Shown here: positions 54,966 to 64,000 of the stretch, piece after piece
How positions within the stretch are numbered: the first letter of the stretch is position 1
How the letters are laid out: each line of letters starts with the position of its first letter
NCBI GenBank assembly: GCA_902702965.1
Contig: CACRXP010000706.1
Coordinates: forward strand, 139,286-203,285
Length of the DNA stretch: 64,000 nt
DNA from: Spirometra erinaceieuropaei
Lineage: Eukaryota > Platyhelminthes > Cestoda > Diphyllobothriidea > Diphyllobothriidae
Reading direction: 5' to 3'
The notes under the pieces: generated by a model
What the model saw: only the letters and a program-made list of their open reading frames with translations
Told to the model about the DNA's origin: nothing
Database searches by the model: none
Program-made: the position numbers and the translations under genes

Positions 54966-56030
54966 ATTAATTAGTTTCCATAGACTTTTTGGGCGGTTGT
55001 TTAATTTAATTTGAAAAGTTTTGATTCAAATCTGCAAAGTCTAATAAGGAAGTCGTCTGAGAAAAGGTGCCTCAGCCCCAGTTGAAGAGGGTTACTTTGG
55101 TAGTGTTGACGTAATGGAAGGGGGGCTGCCCTACCACGCTATGATTATGTGATTCCTGCGCCCCGGTTACTAGTCCTTTTTGATGATATTAGGGGCTCGG
55201 ACGCTATGCCACTGACCCGCATGTGGTGGGTGGTTTGTTGTGAAGTTAATGCCGCTGCTTAGCCGCATTCATACTGAATGGTTGCCGTCTTTCAGATCCA
55301 GTCGGAAGTCTTTCCCCTACCGACACACTTTTCTCCAAAAAGTCTACCGTTTTTGAGACTCCGTGCATTTTGCCACTTGCGGTCCTCTACCACTGGCGGT
55401 TAAATCGCCAAGATAGTTCAAACGGGATCAGATGCAGAAGGGGAGGAAGAATGAACACTGTCAGGGTAGCCTACCTCCCCAACGTAGACCTCGGTGGAGT
55501 TACTTTGAAGGCAACTGGGCCGGTAGACGAGAGTCAGTCCAAACTTTTCGTTGGGTGAATTCCTCTGAAGGAGCACGTTCTGCGGTGAGGGAGAGTGGGA
55601 GAGAGAGAACATAATGTGACCTAAGGTTTTGAATCCATTTCATTCAAATAACAACTATGAGCTTAAATAAAAGAAAAAATACGGTTTTTGTGTCGCAAAA
55701 CGCTCCCGTTAGCCAGCAGTAGTATTTGCAGCAAATAATCCACGGGCTTGACAGGTAACCATTCAGCTTAATTTTGGAATTATTCGTGGACCGCTTCGAC
55801 CTTTTTTAGTTCGATTTTACCCGCATTTAAGAATATGCTTGAGTAGATTTTAAACCAACAAACTTTGCTTGGCAACTGGAGAATACATCGCCTTACTGAC
55901 GAAGGTCGCAATGCACGCCTAAATGGCTAGAAATTTCCTTCTTTATCTTTTTTAGCAAGATTCCCATCTCCTCCGCCAAAACAAAAGGAGTGACAATGCT
56001 ACCCAGTTTGGGAAAGTCCATTTCCGTAGG
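54966..56030. other. No supported gene
   Basis: Nothing beyond short frames. Confidence 0.4.
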
Positions 56031-56034
56031 AGGT

Positions 56035-56160
56035 GGACGTTTGATCAATGCGTCTTATCCTGTACAGCCCTCGGCTCAAGCCCCCACCACATCTTGTCAT
56101 GGGAGCTTTGCGCGTGAGAAGCGAGGGGAGGAGGTGCAGTAGACACTGCGCAAGTTCGCC
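56035..56160 (+). repeat. Family W copy 5, diverged
   Basis: GAAGCGAGGGGAGGAGGTGC, then AGTAGACACTGCGCAAG, compare GGAGGAGAGAGTGCGGTAGA and TGCTACGCAAG at 15.7 kb. Confidence 0.4.
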
Positions 56161-56311
56161 CCACTAGAATCATAGAATCCTTTTGTCAGACTCAGTCTAG
56201 AGGTCATCTTTTTGCACACCCGTTGTCTGAAGACCAGCTGGGGAACCAGTTTCGAAAATTTACACAATAAAGTTTACTCTTTCCCAAAGAATTTCATCTT
56301 CTTAAAATTGA

Positions 56312-56332
56312 AATATATACGTATATATATAT
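56312..56332. repeat. (TA)n microsatellite
   Basis: ATATATACGTATATATATAT. Confidence 0.85.
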
Positions 56333-56339
56333 GTAGGAA

Positions 56340-56460
56340 GGCATATTGCGGACCCTCTGATTAGCCCAACCCTCGCAGCCGTGTCATGTGACGGCAGAGA
56401 ATCGGCGAAACAGTCATTTGAGCTTTTAGCTGGTACCTGTGCTGCCAGTACTGTGAAGCA
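56340..56460 (+). repeat. Family R copy, degraded
   Basis: CTGATTA at 56357-56363 (the G of CTGANGA is T), GCCCA with TCGGC, GAAA 56407-56410, then CAGTC and GCTGGTACCTGTGCTGCC. The core is mutated. Confidence 0.6.
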
Positions 56461-58710
56461 AGCAATATCAAAAAAGTGACTGTCAAAAATCGCCTTGGAT
56501 AACCCACATCGTTTTAAACAAAATTGTTTTGAATGAAGAAAACGAAAACAAACATGCTCTCATTGGACGTAGGAGGTAACAATATGAAAAAAGGCTTCAG
56601 CTTTGAGGAAACGCAGTGGAAGAGGTGTGGTGACTTGGGCATACATTTCCAATTCGGGTATGGAAGATTTGGTTTTCCTCCTTCGCTTTACTTAGGAGAC
56701 TTCGCGTGTAATAAAGCCAGTATGTACAACTACAAAGCTGGGGGTCGCGACTGCCTGCTACAGGTTGGAAACGACCCATGACAAAAAGCAAAGATGGAAA
56801 GGGGGCATTGGAAAAAATCCGGCTGATTCCGTGCTCATGCAACCAGACTGACCAGAAGCGAGATTTCCCAGTCACATGGTTGACTGTCGATTCCATAGCT
56901 ACCGTAAAACCGTTCAGTATGCGACAACGAGACTGCGGAACGCTAACAAGAGAAAGGTATTCTCAACTACATCCAACATGTATAAAAAAAACAAACAAGC
57001 TATTACGAATGCATCCTTAAACATAGTTTGGCGCATATTTTATAGTAGAACTAATAAGTCCAAAATGCACTTCGTTAAGTCGGCAGCCAAAGTTTTGAGT
57101 TTCAAATTCGCCTCGAAAACAAGAGGAAATGTTAGCTGTGGCGTGGATTTCGCACAGCTAGAAGATGCATTCCGATCCAACTTTCCCATTCCTGTAAGGT
57201 TTTATAGATTTTGGTTCTTCACTTGCCTATTCATCAACTGAAAGATGTAGAAACGTTTGGAGAATTTTGTAAGATTGGGAAGCTTTGACCTTGAGAGCAG
57301 TTACTACAAGGGGAAGGGGGGTACGGTTTTCCAGTCATAAACAAAATGATGTTAATAAGTTCGCACTTTACATCGTTGACTCTGCTAGTCTTTTCGGATT
57401 CTTAGCCACAAAAATATTCAAAACAACGGGCGAATCGCATCTGCTTATAGTTACTTTCCCACGAATAAATGTTCGTTCCACTTTCAGAACATTCAAAATT
57501 AGAGAGGCATTGATGAATAAGTCTGCACATTACAGCAGATTCAGTAAAAGTCTAGGCAAATCTCTGGTTGCATAGAAGAGATCTCGGAAAATTCCCATAT
57601 TCAGATTCTTGGACGGGAATTTTCTGTTGCCAAAAGACGGTACTTTAAATAACGGAGGGTAGAATTGATGGCCTCCTCCTTAAAAGGAAGGCAAAGTTGG
57701 CGTGTTCACTTTTTTAAAACCTCAAAAGTTTCAAATGATATTCTGTTTGATTATCCGGGCATTGGCATGCTCAGTTTTGTCGCCCACCCTGCAAAGAATG
57801 CTTTATTATGAAGTTCTATGTTGACCGCTTTTAACATCTATTGCGCCGCCGCCTCCAAATGCCGGACTGACTCCTCAGTTACCGTCTCAACCAGAATAAA
57901 TATTAAACGAACTTTGCATTCTTGTTCTTAAGGTACTCTGAGAGCGATAACAGCCCTTACATTCATTGTGAAAAAGTCTTGTTGCATAAAAAACGTGCGA
58001 GAGACTTATGGGTGTTCCGGCATATATGGGTTAGATGAAAAAAGGCCAGCGGGGCCCATAAATCATAACAAAGTGGGCAAAAGGCGTATTCCCAAAACAA
58101 TGGAAACAGGAAGCCGCATTCATCAAACAAAAATTATTTTATGCTGAAATATTAGAAGCTTGCGCCTGCAATAGTCCAAGAATCTTATTTTTGCTGCGAT
58201 TTGTCACTTGATTGTGTTTGACTTCGATGTGATGCAACAACGACCGTTGTTCTGCAGCGATTTCGTAATTATTTTCTCAAACTGGCACCATTATTTCGTC
58301 CTTTCGCGACCCACTGAGGAGAGCATCTGTTGGTCTGAATAGCATTACTCCCTGCTATCTTGAAGATGGGACGAAAAACCCGAAATGATCAGTTTAGAAT
58401 TATTTTCTGCGGACAGCCGATGGTATTTGAAACTTCAGGCTGGACAGGTTGAAATTTTAATCACGAATCAGTTCGTTACCGGTGAACACCTACCGTAAGG
58501 TTTTTCCCCCAAAACGTAATACAACCTCGAAAAAGTGACCTGCGAGCTGGTGGAAGATTGTCAACGGGTCCAGACATTGTAGATTCAGTCCAGACCGCCT
58601 TTCAACAACTAAGGTCATTAGACTTCCAACTACGTGGATCGGAATGCCGCGCTCGGCATTTGCATGACAATTTGATTGTAATGGAAGAGATTAGATGTTC
58701 AAACTCGACT
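56461..58710. other. No supported gene
   Basis: Plus-strand frames at 56533-56781, 56876-57241 and 57285-57575 are open for 80-120 codons but have no recognisable domain, splice context or repeat match. Left uncalled. Confidence 0.4.
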
Positions 58711-58711
58711 A

Positions 58712-58800
58712 ACTTGGGTATGGCTGGCTGACGACGGCTAATAAGCCAGAAATGGCCATTCCAGTCTCCCTTGTCTTTGTCGGTAATAGCATTCGACTGA
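58712..58800 (+). repeat. SINE family S copy 6, core only
   Basis: GGCTGGCTGACGACGGCTAA, TAAGCCAGAAATGGCCATTC, CAGTCTCCCTTGTCTTTGTC. Confidence 0.75.
58722..58766 (+). ncRNA. Hammerhead-like core of SINE S, copy 6 (best S copy)
   Basis: Helix I GGCTGG (58722-58727) with CCAGTC (58761-58766), six pairs with one G-U. CTGACGA 58728-58734, helix II GGCT-AATA-AGCC with one C/A mismatch next to the core, GAAA 58749-58752, palindromic loop-less helix III TGGCCA, then TT (cleavage expected after the second T). Confidence 0.55.
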
Positions 58801-59855
58801 CTTCTCAGCGTTAGTACTTCATGACACAAGAGGAGGAGAATAAAAACCGTGCAGCCTTCCTTGATGTTCTAGTCTGTTGCAAATGTTGTGGTGACATGAA
58901 ATCCAAATTGTTCAGGAAGGAGATAAATACGACGCAAGCAATGAGCATAAAAAGAAATCAGGTTTAAACGCAGTTACGCAGGAGTATTCTGCCATCGTGA
59001 TTATACGCAGTGCAATGGACTGGAAAGGAAGATGACTGAAGTGTAGTACTTTCGGCGGAACGAATGACTACCTACCTATGCGTACGAAAACCTGATTAGG
59101 GACCAGACCGAACAAGGCACCCATTTTATCCAGCACCCCTCCCCCGTACCTCAAGCACGTACAGTGTTGAAATTGCATGCAGGCTGGAGGCAACAATTAG
59201 GTGCAATGTTACTTGACCGAGAGACCCGCTGTTACGGCAAGAAAAGCCCAGGCTGGCTTGCCCACTTTGCGACAGATGCGAGCAAAGCAACTAGGTCTGA
59301 GAAATTATAAGATTGCTCTGGACGCGGATGGCCAAAAGTACATCAACAGTAAGGTGGAATAACGCCAACAAGTGGGCTGCGGCCCACTCCACCGGACCGC
59401 AAGTTGAAGTCCGACGGTGTCGAACTCTTCGTGAGAGACAGCAACTGTTCGGGCACGAACAGTTTGGGTTGTGTTTTTTGGGCAGTTCTCCTTCATCAGA
59501 CACTGTTATACTGTCTCTCCCACTTTTATGTTAGGGCTTCAATGGCGCAGTAATTACTCACGCGTTGGGATCGGGGAATGAACACTACTTCTAGGGACAG
59601 TACTGCTGAGCGAAATTACCAAGTCAGTATCACGTCAATCACCAACACCCGCGATAGGATCGGGGCCATTTAAAAGAATGGAAGTCAGGTGACCAAGCAA
59701 TTACGCATTAAGCAGAAACGCCTGTGATGGATGCGGAAGTTGACAGTTTAACTGGGTGTGTTTAACAGTCTGCCAACCGAAGCATGTAAATGCCGTTCGG
59801 CTTATGCGACCTCTGTCTAGCCTGTTTCAGGCCTTGCTAGGACATGGGAGCATGA
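58801..59855. other. No supported gene
   Basis: Short frames only; nothing recognised. Confidence 0.4.
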
Positions 59856-59859
59856 AGTC

Positions 59860-59990
59860 GCCCCGAATACAGGTGGCCTTGGGCTAAATTCCAGGGCGGT
59901 TAGGGTTAGAGTCAAAGTTAGAGCTGGGCCAGGGTTTCGGGTTATGGTTATGACACGGTAATAGGCATCCCTTCCTGCAATTCTTATATC
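59860..59990 (+). repeat. Family N fragment with telomere-like units
   Basis: ATACAGGTGGCCTTGGGCTA, AATTCCAGGGCGG, then GTTAGGGTTAGAGTC and GGGTTTCGGGTTATGG. Confidence 0.5.
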
Positions 59991-61689
59991 TTCCCCAAGG
60001 CCTGACGTTAGGAGCGTGAAAGTTGTGTTCAAGTGGCCGAATTTTCTTCCTTCCTTCCAACTGCTTCCTGCTGCTGGCGCGTTCGGTCGTATTGGCTTCT
60101 GAATTACTGAGTTATCATCTCTATGACTCCGCTTGTATAGCAGCTGGTTCTAGTCCCCAAAGAAACAAAAGTACCTGTACGTCATTTTGAAATGAGGCTA
60201 GACCTATGGGCGTCGCTTTTTCATGAAGGGTAAGGTTCATTAACACAGTCCCGCATAGAGCAGATCACTAAAACATCTTTAGTCTGCCCTCCTGGAGTTA
60301 AGGATAATCAAAGCTGCCGGATGTCCTTTATAAATATATGGGATGCACACATACACCTTTAGTGTATTTTTGCATCACTATGTGGACATTCAGTTCTTCT
60401 GAGTTCATCTCGAGTTCTGTACGGTAGAGATTCCCGTCTTCTATCACCACCACCACCACCACCACCACCACCACCACCACCACCACAGCTAAAATAACGG
60501 ACATTTTGCTCGTCCGCACCACTTTAACAAAAATATACAACAAGACACCTTATTCTCTGATGATATGCTTGTCGTGCCAACTATTAAATGTTCCAATTCT
60601 AATAAAGAAATATTACTCAAGGCGGACCCTACTAATATTACGGGAGAATTCCAAGGTAAGGGCCACAAAAATGGAGGTTCAGAAATATAAAATTGCATGG
60701 AACTAAACCATACATTAACTACTCTCTGGATCAATGCAAAAACCAGAGGGGCACAACAATGAATATATAAGAATTCAGGTTAACTTTATTCCGTAGTTAA
60801 TTTATCTTTTCTCCAAAGTCTGCATTTAATTTGTTATGTCTGACCATCACGGACGCCGCGGTTCACCATCTCCATGGCACAAACTCGTTTGCAATAACGC
60901 ACACGTGCTCTGCGTCCTCTCCTACGCTCACCGCGTCCCGATGTTAAGACAAGGTCAAGACGACAGGAGATGAGTGTGGGCGCAGTGGCTGAAATGTTAC
61001 ATAACCCGTCTACGCGGGCCGCGCACGATCTGGCCCCCAAGCCCCGCGTGAACTGAGCTTTATTCAAGGGGGTTTCTGGCCTCTAACGAAGGGGTGCCAT
61101 AGAGGCTACGACAGGAATTGACGACTAAAGTCGTCCCTGGGCCATAAGCGGAATTGAGGTGATTTGCAACGTGTGATGCATCATCCTGATAGTTTCTGAG
61201 CATATCTGACTAGTTATTCTGAGTAACGAAGTGCTTAATACGAGGTAGCTCGATCTCACTCAATCTTCACTCTCACATACACCAACGGCCTGTCAGAGTT
61301 CAGCTGGTCGAGTGTAGTGACTAGCGTGGCAGGACTCAGCCGTCTAATGCGTTCACACCCGAGTTTTGATCATGAATACATGGCAGATGTCGCAAAAGGT
61401 CCCAGTAGGCGGAAGCCATTTAAGCCTGCTCCTTGTTCCAAACGGCGAACGAATTATCCTATCAGCTGGCAACCTTTGAATCCACGAATTTTAGTCTGTC
61501 GCGATAGCTTCGTTTGCTTTAGGTTGCTTATAGTGCTAAATGCGATAAATTACCGCTAGGAAGGATCACTTTGGGTATCGAGTCCACTTTTCCCTCTTCC
61601 ATGCACGGGTGACCTGTCCTGTCCTCATTGGCTGGAAGCCCCGTCTATCGTCTGCCAAACACACACAATAACAGTATTAACAAGCTCCA
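59991..61689. other. No supported gene; one trinucleotide run
   Basis: Apart from the (CAC)n run nothing is recognised. Confidence 0.4.
60445..60486. repeat. (CAC)14 microsatellite
   Basis: Fourteen perfect CAC units. Not in a supported coding frame. Confidence 0.95.
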
Positions 61690-61691
61690 GG

Positions 61692-62018
61692 TCAGTGTTG
61701 ATGTATGATTGGTAAGTGAATCAGCGTCCACATATAACCGAAAAGGGCCATGCTGAGATTAGACGTGCGAGGACATTGAGCAGGAATGATTGGTGGTGAT
61801 TTAGGGATTGCTGTCTTATGTGCACAGGTGACCGAATAAGCCTCTGTGGTGGCTAGATATGCGTGTAAAGTCTGAACAGGGGAAGTGGTCAGGGCATCGG
61901 ACATCCTCCTTCCATTCGTGCTACAATAAATTCGAAGGTGCCCGATAAGTGATTGGAATGCGCTATCGCAGGTACGACAAGTTGGTATTGTCCCGGAGAG
62001 CAAGGCGGCGCCTGACAA
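61692..62018 (-). pseudogene. Possible retrotransposon zinc-finger fragment
   Basis: An open frame of 108 codons with CRTCDSAFQSLIGHLRIYC, a C2H2-like finger (with H..C in place of H..H), and a decayed second copy, CPRTSNLSMALFGYMWT, then LIH. Paired fingers with the pattern C..C..F....GL.GH.R.H occur in flatworm retrotransposon proteins. No reverse transcriptase is left next to it. Assignment is from memory of the motif and is tentative. Confidence 0.4.
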
Positions 62019-62095
62019 GGGGGAATCAGGACTAGAACATGGCGGAGGGATAGGTGTCGTCGGTGATTTTGAGGATAATACTTTCTGCCGTGGTA

Positions 62096-63083
62096 AAGTG
62101 AGTGACCGATCTCATGAAATGTTGGCTAAAATTCTGAAATGCGTTTTCGATTAGGAAGGATTACTTGAACATGGTTGTAGTACTAATTATCTTGAGGCAA
62201 AATCCTACAAAATTTCGGACTCGGCAGGATGTCGGCTTTTAAATGCACTTGTTTTCAATCTCTTGTAGAAAGCGTACTCGGTAAAAAATGACTACTTAAG
62301 TAGCATGCATTGTTCCCATTGATTTTCAAAGGTCTTGCAAATTCAAATATATTTTATAGAAAACATAAACAAAAATACGCTTTTTTAGTCAATCAATAGA
62401 GAATCACATCTTCTTTATATTTTATACTCAAGAAAGGAGTATAATAAGGTTTTAAAAAAGTTTTCTAATCATGAGACTTTTTAAGACCGCGAAATGTCCA
62501 TTCACATAACATCGTACCTTGCCGTTTACCACAGCTCCTCATGAAATGTACAACATAGTCCGCATTCATTGCAAAATTTTATGGACTCTGTATGATATCT
62601 CTTTGATGGCATAGAAAAATATGTGATTTTCTTTACGCGGAAAGCATGCACCTTGCAGACTGAAATCACTAAGCGCTAATGTAACGAATGATCAGGCTCC
62701 AAATTGTTCGGCAATTAGAAAACTTTTTTAAAACCTAATTATACTCCTTTCTTGATTATAAAATATAAAGATGTGATTCTCTATTGATTGACTAAAAAGC
62801 GTATTTTTGTTTATGGTTTCTATAAAATATATTTGAATTTCCAAGACCATCGAAAAGCAATGAGAAAAATGTATGCTACTTAAGTATTCATTTTTTACCG
62901 AGTACGCTTTCTACAGGAGATTGAAAAGCAGTGTATTTAACAGCTGACATCCTGCCGCGTCCGAAATGTTATAAGATTATGCCTCAAGATAAGCAGTATT
63001 ACAACCACGATCAAGTAATCCTTCCTAATCGAGAACGCATTTCAAAATTTTAGCCAACATTTCATGAGATCGGTCACTCACTG
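62096..63083. mobile_element. Family P element, full length (988 bp)
   Basis: TA at 62094-62095 and 63084-63085. Left end AAGTGAGTGACCGATCTCAT (first base changed from C), right end GAGATCGGTCACTCACTG. All internal landmarks are present, including TACTTAAGTAGCATGCATTG and its mirror ATGCTACTTAAGTA. Confidence 0.85.
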
Positions 63084-63085
63084 TA

Positions 63086-64000
63086 GTTGGTATAGTCGTA
63101 TTAACATTGCGGCTGATTGAGGCTGTCCGACCAGATCAGTCAGCGCCGTGGACGTCAGCTGACAAAGTGAATATGTTACCGGGGACTGGGCAGTACATTA
63201 CAGCACGTCAATCAGACGTGTTTTTCACCTCGTTCCGGCCTTTGCCGATGAACTGACCTCGAAGAAGGCTGTTTTCTGTTTATGCGGCAGTGCGCTAAGC
63301 CTACTGATCGTGGCCAAGGGCTTCCAAGGTTTATTAGTAATTTTCAGGTGCTAGAAAGAGGCCTCCAGGGTGTGCCTGCGTGGTGCTTTTGTCCACCTGC
63401 GAGAAACTACAGATAAATCGCCATGGCCCTCCATCCACCCCATTGTAGTGAGATCGAGTTCAGCGGAGCATGCATTACCAGATTGCCAGATGACTCCAGA
63501 TGGCTGGAATTCCTCCTAGTCAGGTTAATTCATCCTCCCGTGAAGACAGGCTAGATAACAGTGGCTAAGTCCTCTCGTTTGGTTTCAGGACCACAGCCGT
63601 AAACATTCGAAGGCAAAGACTACCGATGTCGCTGCATGGCCGCGTGAGTTGTGGTGTTAAATGCTCAGTAGTCAAAAATGGGGAATAATTTGTAGTTTTC
63701 GTGGTGACCAACACAAGATGAATGTTGCAAAGTTTACCTTTGGGTTCAGCCGCTACTGTCGATTGCTAGTCAGTCCTTTTGTTTGGGTTTAGTTAACACT
63801 GCGGTGAGCATGAGGAGGAAGAGCAGTGTGGCGAGGACACAGTTCTGTATCACCCCGACTGTTACCATTTTCTCTTCTAACTATCCTCGACGTTCCCGTC
63901 TGCCAAAATTTAGGTATTACCCGGCCTGCAATCCACGTTGTCGAAGAGTTTCCGCCTACTTCTATTTGTGGGAATATGAATACCCATAGTACGGGCAGCT
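63086..64000. other. No supported gene
   Basis: Nothing recognised up to the window end. Confidence 0.4.

Noticed and set aside
56533..57575. Three consecutive 80-120-codon plus-strand ORFs as exons of a gene
   Set aside because: No domain, no consistent splice sites and no homology that I can recognise; AT-rich random ORFs are plausible.
1..64000. CRISPR arrays, bacterial operons, riboswitches
   Set aside because: Repeat spacing, splice sites and element types are all eukaryotic, and no regularly spaced short repeats were seen.

Overview
The window looks like nuclear DNA of a parasitic flatworm, most likely a tapeworm with a large repeat-rich genome; that assignment is an inference. The grounds are a CR1/Jockey-type LINE, Penelope-like elements with hammerhead-type motifs, a Merlin transposon, tRNA-derived SINEs, degenerate TTAGGG-type tracts, and one host gene with small exons and kilobase introns. 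No bacterial-style operons, rRNA genes, functional tRNA genes or CRISPR arrays were seen.

Layout. 1-6.7 kb: a decayed LINE relic followed directly by a much younger LINE of the same kind, with ORF1 and ORF2. ORF2 carries one nonsense codon and a clean 381-bp insertion flanked by a 6-bp duplication. 6.7-17 kb: repeats only, including a 57-bp-arm foldback, a 766-bp Merlin deletion derivative with 8-bp target duplications, a terminal-inverted-repeat element with a telomere-like interior, and copies of a GC-rich repeat. 17.1-48.0 kb, minus strand: the 3' part of a PDZRN3/PDZRN4-type gene (LNX-family RING/PDZ E3 ubiquitin ligase). I assembled seven exons whose splice phases all agree, from the second half of a PDZ domain to a conserved C-terminal PDZ-binding motif and a poly(A) signal. 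The RING, TRAF-type zinc finger and first PDZ exons were not found and probably lie beyond the right edge. 48-64 kb: repeats and unrecognised sequence.

The introns are built from a few recurring families. (a) TA-flanked inverted-repeat elements of about 980 bp, family P. (b) Inverted-repeat elements with ends like GTAGCCCCACCTGA and telomere-like interiors, family M. (c) Penelope-like ends that are often folded back on themselves. (d) A family with a repeat period of about 336 bp, family R. (e) A tRNA-headed SINE, family S. (f) Two local tandem duplications of about 1.1 and 1.4 kb.

The most unusual signal is that three sequence-unrelated families (Penelope ends, R and S) each carry the hammerhead ribozyme core, CUGANGA - helix II - GAAA - very short helix III - UH, with pairing that I could trace by hand. 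Penelope and schistosome precedents exist. The tRNA-headed SINE core and the R family in this genome deserve testing.
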